Positions 17,695 through 26,649 of a stretch of DNA of 64,000 nucleotides are shown here, piece by piece. How positions within the stretch are numbered: the first letter of the stretch is position 1; every line of letters begins with the position of its first letter. The notes below the pieces were generated by a model. The model had not been told where the DNA came from and searched no databases. It saw only the letters and a list, made by a program, of their open reading frames with translations. The DNA is taken from NCBI GenBank assembly GCA_900551115.1, contig URUY01000001.1, positions 124,001 through 188,000 on the forward strand, given 5' to 3'. The position numbers and the translations under genes are program-made. The DNA comes from an uncultured Lachnospiraceae bacterium (GTDB lineage Bacteria > Bacillota > Clostridia > Lachnospirales > Lachnospiraceae).

Positions 17695-18999
17695 TTACCG
17701 GATAACCGTCTTTATAAGAGGCCTCTTTTCCGGCTTCTCTTTGGTTATGCTATATGCCCGTTTAAGCCTTTCTTCTGCCGCCGAAAGCTTTTTTTCATCA
17801 TTTGCGTGAATAACAGCCAGCGTGTCCCCGGCATTGACATAGTCCCCTACCTTTTTTGCAAGGACAATGCCTACCGCCAAATCTATAACGCTTTCCTTGG
17901 TTTCTCTTCCGCCTCCTAAAAGCAGGGAGCAGATTCCCACCTCATCGCAGGCAATATGACTGATGTAGCCCTCCTGCTCTGCCTTCATTTCTTTTATGAT
18001 GACAGCCTTTGGCAGCAGTTCTTCCTCGAAAACTGCTTTTTCATCTCCGCCCTGGGTCTTTACAAATTCAGCCAGCTTACGAAGGGCGCTGCCGTCTGCA
18101 ATGGTGCGCTTTAACATCTCTTTCGCCTCTTCTTCAGAAAAAGCCCTGCCGCCCAGAATTAACATCTGTACACCTAACGCCAAAACAAGCTCCGTAAAAT
18201 CCGCAGGTCCATTTCCTTTCAGTGTGGCTATGGCTTCTTTTACCTCCAGGGCATTTCCTACTGCATAGCCTAAAGGTTCGTCCATATCCGATACAACAGC
18301 AACGCACCTTCTGCCTGCTCCGTTTCCGATTTTTACCATTTCACGGGCCAGTGCATAGGCATCCTCTTCTGTTTTCATAAAAGCACCGCTGCCCGTCTTT
18401 ACATCCAGTACAATGGCATCCGCACCTGCCGCCAGTTTTTTGCTCATAATGGAGCTGGCAATTAACGACATATTATCCACGGTAGCCGTAACGTCCCGCA
18501 AGGCATAGAGCTTTTTGTCCGCAGGCGCCAAATCCGCAGTCTGTCCCATAATGGCAATGCCGATATTGTTTACATTGCGGATGAAATTCTCTGTGGTAAG
18601 CTCTGTGGAAAATCCCGGAAAGCTCTCCAGCTTATCAATGGTACCGCCGGTATGTCCCAGCCCCCTGCCGCTCATTTTCGCAACCGGAATGCCGCAGGCT
18701 GCTACCATAGGGGTCAGCGCAAGGGAGGTCTTATCGCCCACGCCGCCTGTGGAATGCTTATCCACCTTGATTCCTTTTATAGCATCCAGCTTCAATACAT
18801 CCCCGCTTTTTTCCATTGCCATGGTAAGAGAAAGGGTTTCCGCTTCATCCATCCCTTTAAAATAGATGGCCATCATCATGGCAGACATCTGGTAATCCGG
18901 TATGTCCCCCTTTGTATAGCCCTTTATCATGAAATCAATTTCTTCTTTGGAAAGAACCCCGCCGTTTCTTTTCTTCACGATTAAATCATACATTCTCAT
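17695..18999 (-). CDS. pdp: Pyrimidine-nucleoside phosphorylase
   Basis: 434-residue nucleoside phosphorylase that splits uridine and thymidine with phosphate in salvage. Signatures are the N-terminal MYDLIVKKRNGGVLSKEEI, the phosphate/base site DKHSTGGVGDKTSLALTPM (about 80-98) with MSGRGLGHTGGT, and KTGSGAFMKT. GAGGAGG precedes ATG 18999; the in-frame ATG ten codons upstream is disfavoured. The C-terminal segment GDYVNAGDTLAVIHAN is the family's small domain. Thymidine versus uridine preference is not decidable here. Confidence 0.96.
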   Translation of the reverse strand: MRMYDLIVKKRNGGVLSKEEIDFMIKGYTKGDIPDYQMSAMMMAIYFKGMDEAETLSLTMAMEKSGDVLKLDAIKGIKVDKHSTGGVGDKTSLALTPMVAACGIPVAKMSGRGLGHTGGTIDKLESFPGFSTELTTENFIRNVNNIGIAIMGQTADLAPADKKLYALRDVTATVDNMSLIASSIMSKKLAAGADAIVLDVKTGSGAFMKTEEDAYALAREMVKIGNGAGRRCVAVVSDMDEPLGYAVGNALEVKEAIATLKGNGPADFTELVLALGVQMLILGGRAFSEEEAKEMLKRTIADGSALRKLAEFVKTQGGDEKAVFEEELLPKAVIIKEMKAEQEGYISHIACDEVGICSLLLGGGRETKESVIDLAVGIVLAKKVGDYVNAGDTLAVIHANDEKKLSAAEERLKRAYSITKEKPEKRPLIKTVIR

Positions 19000-19007
19000 A
19001 GCAAGCC

Positions 19008-19067
19008 CTCCTCTTTTATACACATTCATACGCTTTTATATGCATTTATACGACTTTATATGCCTTT
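19008..19067 (-). repeat. Three tandem ~20-bp AT-rich units before pdp
   Basis: Two adjacent 20-bp units at 19028-19047 and 19048-19067 differ at three positions (minus-strand pattern AAAnGCATATAAAnnCGTAT). A third, more diverged unit at about 19008-19027 (GAATGTGTATAAAAGAGGAG) contains the pdp ribosome binding site. Each unit carries a TATAA box-like core, so the array could contain the pdp promoter. Confidence 0.6.
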
Positions 19068-19090
19068 ACTGCATCTGCTTCCTGGTTTTC

Positions 19091-20122
19091 CTATAAGAGA
19101 TATGCCTTTAAAAGCTCGTAGGTATTTTTCATGCCGTCAATATGGCTTCTCTCATAGCCATGGGAAGCATAAACGCCCGCCCCGATAAGTCCGTGGCGCA
19201 CATCATAACCTGCTTCCAGGGCAGCGTCCGCGTCAGAACCGTAATGGGGATATACATCCACTGCAAAGTCAATTTTTTTCTTTTTAGCCGCCTCTATCAG
19301 TCCTGTTACCACATCATAATTATAAGGTCCTGCGCTGTCCTTTGCACAGATGGACACCTGATGCTCCTTACAGGAAAGACCTTCTCCCACACAGCCCATA
19401 TCTACGGAAAGAATCTCCGTCACTCCATCGGGAACAGTGCCGCATGCGCCGTGGCCCACCTCTTCATACACTGTAATATGCTGATAAATTTTGCGTTTCG
19501 GTACAATGCCCTGCTCTTTCATATATTTTGCAAAACCAAGCAGGATGCCAACGCTTAACTTGTCATCCAGAAAACGGCTTTTGATATAGCCCGATTCCGT
19601 AACGGTGGTACGGGGCTCAAAGGCTACGATATCCCCTACCATAATACCCAGCTTTTCCACATCCTCCTTAGAGGAAACTTTTTCATCCAGCACAACCTCC
19701 ATGGCGGAATAACCGCGCTTTGTATCGTTATACTCGCCGTTTACATGAACAGAAGCATTGGCAAGCTGAAAGGTACCGTCATATTTACCGGAAAACCGGG
19801 TAATGATGCGGCAGTTTTCCGCCTCTGCATTGTTGGGATTCAGTCCCCCTAGCGGTGATAACCTAAGGCAGCCGTTTCCTTTGATTTCCGCTACCATGGC
19901 TCCTAAGGTATCGATATGAGCCTCTAAAAGAATGGCATCCTTTTCATCTCCTCCGGGAAGCTCTGCAAGCACACCTCCCTTAACGGTGCGCACCGCCTTT
20001 ATGCCCAGCTTTTCATACTCATTCTTTACAAAGTCTGCCGCTTCCCCGGTGTAGCCGGTAGGACTGTCAATCGCCAGTACCTTTTTTGTCTCCTCTAAAA
20101 TATATTTTAAATATTTATCCAT
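19091..20122 (-). CDS. M42-family metallo-aminopeptidase
   Basis: 343-residue member of the M42 (glutamyl aminopeptidase/FrvX) family, cytosolic dinuclear-metal aminopeptidases that form dodecameric shells. Metal ligands are in LLEAHIDTLG (His about 68), FLDDKLSVG (Asp), VYEEVGHGACG (catalytic Glu pair), SVDMGC and the C-terminal ASHGYERSHID. The start at 20122 follows AGGAAGGA; a 15-codon extension lacks a site. It follows ybaK but is separated by the palindromic element at 20163-20287. Confidence 0.93.
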   Translation of the reverse strand: MDKYLKYILEETKKVLAIDSPTGYTGEAADFVKNEYEKLGIKAVRTVKGGVLAELPGGDEKDAILLEAHIDTLGAMVAEIKGNGCLRLSPLGGLNPNNAEAENCRIITRFSGKYDGTFQLANASVHVNGEYNDTKRGYSAMEVVLDEKVSSKEDVEKLGIMVGDIVAFEPRTTVTESGYIKSRFLDDKLSVGILLGFAKYMKEQGIVPKRKIYQHITVYEEVGHGACGTVPDGVTEILSVDMGCVGEGLSCKEHQVSICAKDSAGPYNYDVVTGLIEAAKKKKIDFAVDVYPHYGSDADAALEAGYDVRHGLIGAGVYASHGYERSHIDGMKNTYELLKAYLL

Positions 20123-20162
20123 GTTATTTCCTTCCTGTTTTTGGTGACTGTGAACTTTTTTC

Positions 20163-20287
20163 TGCAATTATATTCCATGAAAGACGCGCTCTCGCTCCGT
20201 AAACAACGTAGCAGTACATAGGGCTGTAAAGTACACAGCCCAAGTGCTGACGTTGTTTAAGGGTCTTTCATTGGAATATAACTTGCA
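20163..20287. repeat. Nested palindromic element, 125 bp
   Basis: Three inverted-repeat tiers are nested. The outer arms are 20163-20185 and 20263-20287 (TGCAA...GAAAGAC against GTCTTTC...TTGCA, two single-base bulges). The middle arms are about 20201-20213 and 20245-20259 (AAACAACGT and ACGTTGTTT plus an AGCA/TGCT extension). The apical stem is GGGCTGT/ACAGCCC at 20221-20240. The only long unpaired strand, 20186-20200, carries a core that recurs near 43.77 kb. It has no coding capacity. It could be a MITE-like or REP-like element, or a structured RNA in the ybaK-M42 spacer. Confidence 0.75.
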
Positions 20288-20323
20288 TTCAAAATTTCAG
20301 CAGTCACCTAAGACCTTTCTACA

Positions 20324-20827
20324 TTACGCATCCGCGTCCGTCTCGCCCGTCTCTTCCCAGCCCTTGCAGGCATCTATCCAGCCGCAGAAATGCTCTCCCG
20401 ACAGGGTTTCCAGTTCTGTAAGCGTAAGCTCAATCGCACTGTTTGCACTGCCGCAGGCCGGGTATACCGTCTGAAAACGCTTCAGGGAAGCATCCAGATA
20501 CACCTTTACCCCCTCATTAATCCCAAACGGGCATACGCCTCCGATAGTATGTCCAATCTTTAACTCCACATCCTCAGGTGAAAGCATCTTTGCCTTTGTG
20601 TGGAAATTTTCTTTGAATTTATGGTTGTCAACTTTTGCATCCCCGGCTGCAACAATTAAAACAGCCTCCTCCCCTGCCTGAAAGGATAAGGTTTTGGCAA
20701 TCCTTTTCGGCTCACAGGAAAGAGCCTGTGCCGCTAATTCTACCGTTGCACTGGACACATCAAACTCTAAAATTTTTTCGTCCATATGGAATGCTTTTAA
20801 ATATTCTCTCACCTTTTCAATTGCCAT
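20324..20827 (-). CDS. YbaK/EbsC-family aminoacyl-tRNA deacylase
   Basis: 167-residue editing protein related to YbaK and ProX, which hydrolyse mischarged aminoacyl-tRNA (for example Cys- or Ala-tRNAPro) in trans. Conserved features are RIAKTLSFQAGEEAVL with the catalytic-type Lys (about 45), DAKVDNHKFKE, and the IGGVCPFGIN loop (about 96-105). The start at 20827 follows AGGAGG; the longer frame starts inside a terminator hairpin. Which mischarged tRNA it edits is not known. Confidence 0.92.
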   Translation of the reverse strand: MAIEKVREYLKAFHMDEKILEFDVSSATVELAAQALSCEPKRIAKTLSFQAGEEAVLIVAAGDAKVDNHKFKENFHTKAKMLSPEDVELKIGHTIGGVCPFGINEGVKVYLDASLKRFQTVYPACGSANSAIELTLTELETLSGEHFCGWIDACKGWEETGETDADA

Positions 20828-20840
20828 TACAATGCCTCCT

Positions 20841-20877
20841 AAAAAATAATGCTTAGCGCTTCCAAACGCCAAGCATT
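20841..20877 (-). terminator. Rho-independent terminator after the ABC permease gene
   Basis: Arms at 20867-20877 and 20848-20858 (minus strand AATGCTTGGCG and CGCTAAGCATT, one mismatch) enclose an 8-base loop and are followed by ATTTTTT at 20841-20847. It lies between the permease stop and ybaK. Confidence 0.8.
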
Positions 20878-20921
20878 ATTATAACATTGTTTTTCTCATG
20901 GGACAATGCTTTAGACTGCCG

Positions 20922-23900
20922 TTAATCTATGGACTTTAAGGATTCTGCCATATTAATCCGGTTTAGCTTTCCTGACATCAACAGATTAATCAGCCATGCA
21001 AAAACAAAGGTAAGTACAATGCTGAGCAGATAACTGCTTCCTTTTATCTGCACATCAAACGATACCATGTCAATATTGATTTCCTGCATAACGAAGGCAT
21101 GCAGCAGTTTTCCCAGAACAAGACCTACAGCACAGCCGACACCTGTCAGGACCATATTTTCTCTGAAGACATAGGACGCGGTCTCTTTTTTATAAAAACC
21201 AAGCACCTTAATGGTAGCTATTTCACGGATACGCTCTGTAATATTGATATTGTTCAGATTATACAGCACAATAAACGCCAGTGCTGCAGCACATAAGATG
21301 ATGACCATTACAATGTAATCCATGCTGTCCATCATACTTGAAAAACGTACTTTTATGTCTTCACTGACTGTCACTGCGGTTACGTTTTCCGCTTTCATAA
21401 TATCTGCACTTATCTGATGGATATCCGCTTCATCCCCAAAGTTTATATAAATATTATTATATTCCACCGCGCCAATCTGCTCTTTATAAGTTTCCGGGTG
21501 GATGTAAACATAGTTATAAATAAAATTCTCACAGATACCGGATACCGTTACATGAAGCTCTTTTCGGTTTTCGTCCCTGAGAACAATAGCATCTCCTATC
21601 TCAATACCGTAGTTTGCAGCTATTTTATCGGATATGACAGCCTCGCCCTTCTCAGGGTAGGGAACCGCTTCTCCTGTCTTTGTATGCAGACTGATATATT
21701 CCCCGATGCGTTCCGGTTCCTCTATGAGTATCATACTAATTGCCTTTATCTGTTCCGCTGTCACCAAATCTACCGTTTTATCCAGTAAAAACAGATATTC
21801 GCCGTCCTGCTTTTCCAGGGTCTCAAAAAGCTCTTCTTCATTTTTTATATCATAGCTGCCGTCTTCTGTTTTTCCGTCCTTGAGTGTAACTGACAAATCA
21901 AAGGTCTGAATCTCTTCAAACTGCTGGTTTGCAATATTGGTTACAGAATCCCTGACGCCAAAGCCTGTTAAAAGCAGTGCCGTACAGCCGCTGATACCTA
22001 TTGTCATCATTAAAAACCGCTTTTTATATCGTACGATATTTCTGACCGACACTTTATGCAAAAATTTTAACCGGTTCCAAATAAAAGGAATCCGCTCCAA
22101 AAGAACTCTCTTACCTGCTTTAGGTGACTTGGGACGCATCAGGCCCGCCGCTACCTCCTTAAGCTCATGCCGGCAGGAAAGCCACGTGGTTCCCATAGAG
22201 CATAGCACCGCCACAAGCAGGGCAATAAGCGCCAGTTTCCAATCGAAAACAAAGGTAATATCACCCATACGGTACATAATACCGTAAGCCTCCCAAATAA
22301 CATACGGCAGGAAATGCGTACCTATAAGAAAGCCTGTCACACTGCCTATGATTGCCGCGCTGCCGGAATAAAACAGATATTTGCCCATAATGGCGCCTTC
22401 TCCGTATCCAAGCGCCTTTAATACACCAATCTGCGTCCTTTGCTCTTCCACCATGCGGTTCATTGTAGTCATGCACACCAGGGCCGCCACCAAAAAGAAA
22501 AATACCGGGAATACGTTGGCAATGCCTTCTACAATACTGGAATCACTCTCATAAAAAACATAGCCCACATTGGTATCTCTGCCCAGCACATAGGTATCGG
22601 GCCGCTTAATGTCTGCGATTTCTGCCTTTGCATCCTCCAGCTTTGCTTCTGCATCGGCTATTTCTTCTTCAAATTCACTGTAAGCGTCGTTATACTCTTT
22701 CCACCCATCCTCTACGTCCTGCTTTGCTGAAAGCAGTTCTTCTTTATTCTCAAGAAGCTTTGCCTTTTCCTCTGCCAGCGTTTCTTTTGCCTCTGCAATT
22801 TCTGTTTCTCCGTCTGCAAGCTGCTGTTTTGCCGAAAGAAGTTCTTCTTCTGCATCTGCAAGCTGTACGGCGCCGTCTGCAAGCTGCATATAGGCACTGT
22901 TTAGCTGTGCATCCGCATAGTTTAACTGGATATAGCCGTCCTGTATCTGTGCCCTTATTCCCTCTAAATTAAGCTCTGTCTTTTTTTTGTCCAGCTCTGC
23001 CTGGGCTGCTGCTATGATTTCAGGCGGATATCCCAAAGCACTCATAGCATCTATCTGTGCCTGTGCATTTGCTAACTCTTTTTCTGCCGCAGATATCTGG
23101 GAAGAAGCGTCCGACAACTCTTTCTTCTTCTGTTCTATCTGTTCCTTACCGGAGGAAAAAGCCTCCATACCGTCTTCATATTCCTGCTTTTTCTCTAAAA
23201 GCAGTGCTTCATTATCCGCTATGGTCTGTCTTGCCGAAATAAGCTCTTCTTCTTTTTCTGCAAGCGTTTTTTCCGCCTCTGCAAGCTGCTCTTCTCCATC
23301 CGCAAGCTTCTTTTCTCCGTCCGCGATTTCGGCTTCGGCATCCGTAAGCTCTTCTTTTGCATCTAAAAGCTCCCCTTCAGCCTCTGTCTTTTTATCTAAA
23401 AGCTCCTCTTCTGCCTCCGCAATTTCTCCGTTTGCTTCCGTTAATATTGACTGATACCGGCGTTCGCCGGCTTCCGTACAGTACTCTTCCCAAAGCGGTT
23501 CCTTTTCCTCTATAAAAGTTTCATATTCTGCAGAATAAATAGGATAATCTGTATCAAATTTTACAAATATCTCCGTATAATACTCCATCTGAAAGCCTTC
23601 GGGAAGCAGATACATAAAACCGGCTACACGTCCGTTTCCCAAAGAGGTATTTCCTCTTTCAAACTGAATATAATACGAAGACTGTACAATACCTGTTATG
23701 GTATATTCACGGTATGTAAAATTTTCCAGATCATCCTCTGTATTGTTGTCCGATAAGATAAGCTTGCTGCCGATTACATCCTCTCCGAAAAGATTGCTGT
23801 CCACAACACACTCATCCCCCCGTTCGGGAAGCCTGCCTGCCGTCACTACCACACCGTTTAACTTTTCTGTGAGGGAATGCGCCTTTATAACGTTTTCGTT

Positions 23901-24203
23901 GCCTGCCTCATCCACAAAAATGATGTCAGCAGATACAGCGCCCTCTGCTGAACGAACGCCCTCTTTTTTTTCCAGAGCTGCCACGTCTTCCTCTTCAAAG
24001 CCCAACGTAGATAAAAGCCTGTAGTCATATAACTGCTTTTCTGTAAGGTAATCATTGCCTGATTCCAGCATAACATCCTTCGTCACCTTTAACCCTGCAA
24101 AAAAGCCTACTCCAAGCGCTACAATCGCCAGGATTGCAAAATATCTTCCAAAGCTTGATTTAATTTCCCGCAAAGTAGTTTTTACCATCATGGATTTCAT
24201 CAT
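20922..24203 (-). CDS. FtsX-like ABC transporter permease with long coiled-coil domain
   Basis: 1093-residue permease of the MacB/FtsX-type family. A first membrane helix at about 20-42 and two FtsX-type membrane clusters (about 565-700 and 955-1085) are visible, and the conserved N-terminal cytoplasmic start is TTLREIKSSFGRYFAILAIVALG. Between helix 1 and the first cluster, residues about 255-535 are a heptad-rich Glu/Ala/Leu/Lys coiled coil interrupted near GYPPEI, which suggests a hairpin reaching out of the cell. The partner ATPase is encoded 40 bp upstream. The substrate is unknown; this architecture suggests a mechanotransmission or export role rather than import. ATG 24203 or the next ATG could be used. 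Confidence 0.88.
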   Translation of the reverse strand: MMKSMMVKTTLREIKSSFGRYFAILAIVALGVGFFAGLKVTKDVMLESGNDYLTEKQLYDYRLLSTLGFEEEDVAALEKKEGVRSAEGAVSADIIFVDEAGNENVIKAHSLTEKLNGVVVTAGRLPERGDECVVDSNLFGEDVIGSKLILSDNNTEDDLENFTYREYTITGIVQSSYYIQFERGNTSLGNGRVAGFMYLLPEGFQMEYYTEIFVKFDTDYPIYSAEYETFIEEKEPLWEEYCTEAGERRYQSILTEANGEIAEAEEELLDKKTEAEGELLDAKEELTDAEAEIADGEKKLADGEEQLAEAEKTLAEKEEELISARQTIADNEALLLEKKQEYEDGMEAFSSGKEQIEQKKKELSDASSQISAAEKELANAQAQIDAMSALGYPPEIIAAAQAELDKKKTELNLEGIRAQIQDGYIQLNYADAQLNSAYMQLADGAVQLADAEEELLSAKQQLADGETEIAEAKETLAEEKAKLLENKEELLSAKQDVEDGWKEYNDAYSEFEEEIADAEAKLEDAKAEIADIKRPDTYVLGRDTNVGYVFYESDSSIVEGIANVFPVFFFLVAALVCMTTMNRMVEEQRTQIGVLKALGYGEGAIMGKYLFYSGSAAIIGSVTGFLIGTHFLPYVIWEAYGIMYRMGDITFVFDWKLALIALLVAVLCSMGTTWLSCRHELKEVAAGLMRPKSPKAGKRVLLERIPFIWNRLKFLHKVSVRNIVRYKKRFLMMTIGISGCTALLLTGFGVRDSVTNIANQQFEEIQTFDLSVTLKDGKTEDGSYDIKNEEELFETLEKQDGEYLFLLDKTVDLVTAEQIKAISMILIEEPERIGEYISLHTKTGEAVPYPEKGEAVISDKIAANYGIEIGDAIVLRDENRKELHVTVSGICENFIYNYVYIHPETYKEQIGAVEYNNIYINFGDEADIHQISADIMKAENVTAVTVSEDIKVRFSSMMDSMDYIVMVIILCAAALAFIVLYNLNNINITERIREIATIKVLGFYKKETASYVFRENMVLTGVGCAVGLVLGKLLHAFVMQEINIDMVSFDVQIKGSSYLLSIVLTFVFAWLINLLMSGKLNRINMAESLKSID

Positions 24204-24243
24204 TCACCACTTCCAGACTTATATGATATATTTCTTTGCACGC

Positions 24244-24948
24244 TTACCATTCAATATCTTCAACCTTAACAATATGCTCATTTAACACTACGTTCTGAAT
24301 CGTGCCGCTCTTTACGGTGATAACCCTGTCAGCCATGGCTGTCAGAGCCTGATTATGGGTAATCACTACAACAGTCCGTCCTTTTTGCCTGCAGGTATCC
24401 TGCAAAAGCTTTAATACCGCTTTGCCTGTATTGTAATCCAATGCGCCTGTAGGCTCATCGCACAGCAACAGCTTGGGATTTTTAGCCAGCGCCCTGGCAA
24501 TGGCCACACGCTGCTGTTCACCGCCCGAAAGCTGAGCCGGGAAATTTGCCATACGTTCCTTAAGCCCCACTTCTGTCAGCACCTCTCTTGCCGGAAGCGG
24601 TTCCCTGCATATTTGGGCTGCCAGCTCCACATTTTCAAGAGCCGTCAGATTCTGCACCAGATTATAAAACTGGAAAACAAAGCCCACATCATGCCGTCTG
24701 TAAGCCGTAAGCTGCTTTTTGTTATAGGAGGAGACTTCTTCCCCATCCAAAAGCACCCTTCCCGATGTCAGCATATCCATGCCGCCTAAAATGTTTAAGA
24801 TTGTAGTCTTACCGGCACCGGAAGCTCCTACAATGACACAGAACTCCCCCTTCTCTATCTCAAAATTTACATCATGCAGCGCGTTTATGGCTACCTCGCC
24901 GGTCTGATAGACTTTGCTCACATTCTCAAATGTAACGAATGCACTCAT
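24244..24948 (-). CDS. ABC transporter ATP-binding protein, MacB/LolD type
   Basis: 234-residue ATPase that powers the neighbouring FtsX-like permease. Walker A is GASGAGKTT (about 38-46), the Q-loop lies in FVFQFYNLV, the signature is LSGGEQQRVAIARAL and Walker B LLLCDEPTGALD is followed by the H-loop VVITHN. The EPTGALD form is typical of the MacB/LolD/FtsE group. Its ATG overlaps the lgt stop by 4 bp (ATGA), so it is coupled to lgt translation. Confidence 0.95.
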   Translation of the reverse strand: MSAFVTFENVSKVYQTGEVAINALHDVNFEIEKGEFCVIVGASGAGKTTILNILGGMDMLTSGRVLLDGEEVSSYNKKQLTAYRRHDVGFVFQFYNLVQNLTALENVELAAQICREPLPAREVLTEVGLKERMANFPAQLSGGEQQRVAIARALAKNPKLLLCDEPTGALDYNTGKAVLKLLQDTCRQKGRTVVVITHNQALTAMADRVITVKSGTIQNVVLNEHIVKVEDIEW

Positions 24949-25697
24949 TCTTTCTCTTCACTCCTTTTTTTACCTGCAAACAGGACAATACCTGCCGCAA
25001 ATACAAATAAAGAAATAAACTGTGACGTGGAAAAAATTCCGATTTCCCCCCTGTAATCATTCCGTAAAAACTCCACAAAAAACCTTCCTACACTATAAAG
25101 AATCATATACAAGGCACCTACCCTGCCTTTTCTTCTCTCTTTTCTTGCATACCAAAACAAGATGCCGGCAATTAAAAACATTCCGGCACTGGATATGAGC
25201 TGGGTCGGAATCATTTTTACCCCATTAGGCGCATAAGCCGAATTTTTAAAAGCTATGCCAAAAACCGAATCCGTTTCCCGTCCATAGCAGCAGCCTGCAA
25301 AAAAACAGCCAATCCGTCCGAAGCCCTGCGCCAGTGCAACAGAAGGCAGCATCAGATCAAAATAATCCACAAAACTGATTTTTTTAATCCGGCAGTAGAG
25401 ATATGCCGCCAATGCACCGCCTACAATGCCGCCGTACACTACAAATCCGCTGCCGGTAAGCACATGTATCGGATCCTCCAAAAACAATTTCCATTCCACG
25501 ATGCAAAACAATATCTTGGCACTCATAAAGCCTAATATTACACATAAAAATGTCATGGGATACAGCACGTCCCCATTCATATTTCTTTTTTTTGCCCTTG
25601 CCTCTCCTACAAAAAGAGCCGCAATAACACCTATTGCAATCATTACCCCGTAGCTGTGAACGGTAAACGGCCCGATAGAAAACAACTCGTTATACAT
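24945..25697 (-). CDS. lgt: Prolipoprotein diacylglyceryl transferase
   Basis: 250-residue integral membrane enzyme that transfers diacylglycerol from phosphatidylglycerol to the lipobox Cys of prolipoproteins. Seven hydrophobic segments are seen. The Lgt signature GRIGCFFAGCCYG (about 127-139) and the N-terminal HSYGVMIAIGV with its essential His are present, and GRFFVEFLRND near the C-terminus matches the family. AGGAGG precedes ATG 25697. Confidence 0.97.
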   Translation of the reverse strand: MYNELFSIGPFTVHSYGVMIAIGVIAALFVGEARAKKRNMNGDVLYPMTFLCVILGFMSAKILFCIVEWKLFLEDPIHVLTGSGFVVYGGIVGGALAAYLYCRIKKISFVDYFDLMLPSVALAQGFGRIGCFFAGCCYGRETDSVFGIAFKNSAYAPNGVKMIPTQLISSAGMFLIAGILFWYARKERRKGRVGALYMILYSVGRFFVEFLRNDYRGEIGIFSTSQFISLFVFAAGIVLFAGKKRSEEKE

Positions 25698-25733
25698 CTT
25701 AATTCCTCCTGTTATTCATATGAAAGCTCTCGT

Positions 25734-26594
25734 CTAATCCTTAAATTCACTCTCATGTTTCTTAAAAAATTCATAATACAGCCTGACATTTGCAAGCTCT
25801 GTCCATGGCTTTACATCCACCGGATCTTCATCCATATCATAAATCCTGGCATTTTTCATTGCAAGCATAAAAGGTGAATGGGTTGAAATCACAAACTGGC
25901 AGCCAAAAAAACGTGCCGAATCTTCAATAAATTTCATCAGCTCCTGTTGCCTTAAGGGAGAAAGGCTGTTTTCAGGCTCGTCCAGCAAATATAACCCATT
26001 CTCTCCAATTTTTTCAGAAAAATACATAAATGCACTTTCCCCGTTAGAATATTCCCTTACATTATCCATCATCTCATCCCGCACAAATTTAGACTGGGTC
26101 AGCCTTCTTGCTTTGACGACCTTCGTAAGCTTATCATAGTCGTCCAGCGATTCCATACGGAAGCGGGAATACTTTGAATCTAAATATTCTTCAAACAGTT
26201 CCTCTCTGCGGCAGTCTAATCCTTCATTAAGATTGCGTATGTTTAACATATAATCAAACACATCATCACTGGTAATAATCCGGCTTTTGGGCGGAATCCG
26301 TCCTGCAGTCTGCACATCGCACATCGAAAGGTAATCCTGATAAAAACTGGACTTATTAAAAACGGCTTCTCTGGACAGATGCAGTTTTTCTGCAATCAGG
26401 TTTAAAACAGTGGATTTTCCCGTGCCGTTTCCGCCGTACAGAATCGTAACCGTACAGAAATCAATCTGTGAAAAATGATGCTTTGACAAAACCTGAAACG
26501 GATAATAGGAATCATAACAGGTTCTTTTCTGTCCTGCAAAAAAATTCCATTCCCTGTCCTCGCCGGGAAACGTTACTTTCTCTAAATATATCAT
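25734..26594 (-). CDS. AAA/ABC-like ATPase of unknown role
   Basis: 286-residue P-loop ATPase of the AAA_21/OLD-like class. Walker A is LYGGNGTGKST (about 53-63), a signature-like REYSNGESAFMYF (about 178-190) precedes Walker B LYLLDEPENSLSP and the switch VISTHSPFML. There is no attached TOPRIM or nuclease domain and no adjacent nuclease gene, so I do not call it a defence system. ATG 26594 follows GGGAG; a GTG two codons upstream is an alternative. Confidence 0.88.
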   Translation of the reverse strand: MIYLEKVTFPGEDREWNFFAGQKRTCYDSYYPFQVLSKHHFSQIDFCTVTILYGGNGTGKSTVLNLIAEKLHLSREAVFNKSSFYQDYLSMCDVQTAGRIPPKSRIITSDDVFDYMLNIRNLNEGLDCRREELFEEYLDSKYSRFRMESLDDYDKLTKVVKARRLTQSKFVRDEMMDNVREYSNGESAFMYFSEKIGENGLYLLDEPENSLSPLRQQELMKFIEDSARFFGCQFVISTHSPFMLAMKNARIYDMDEDPVDVKPWTELANVRLYYEFFKKHESEFKD

Positions 26595-26649
26595 TTGCAC
26601 TCCCGTTATGGCATGTCTGTATCTGCACTCCTGCTATAACTGCCATTCA

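Noticed and set aside
22987..23454. 155-codon Ser/Ala-rich plus-strand frame
   Set aside because: Shadow of the Glu/Ala/Leu-rich coiled-coil codons of the FtsX-like permease.
25734..26594. ATPase considered as part of an OLD/Gabija-like defence system
   Set aside because: No nuclease, TOPRIM or helicase domain or neighbour; it sits among housekeeping genes.
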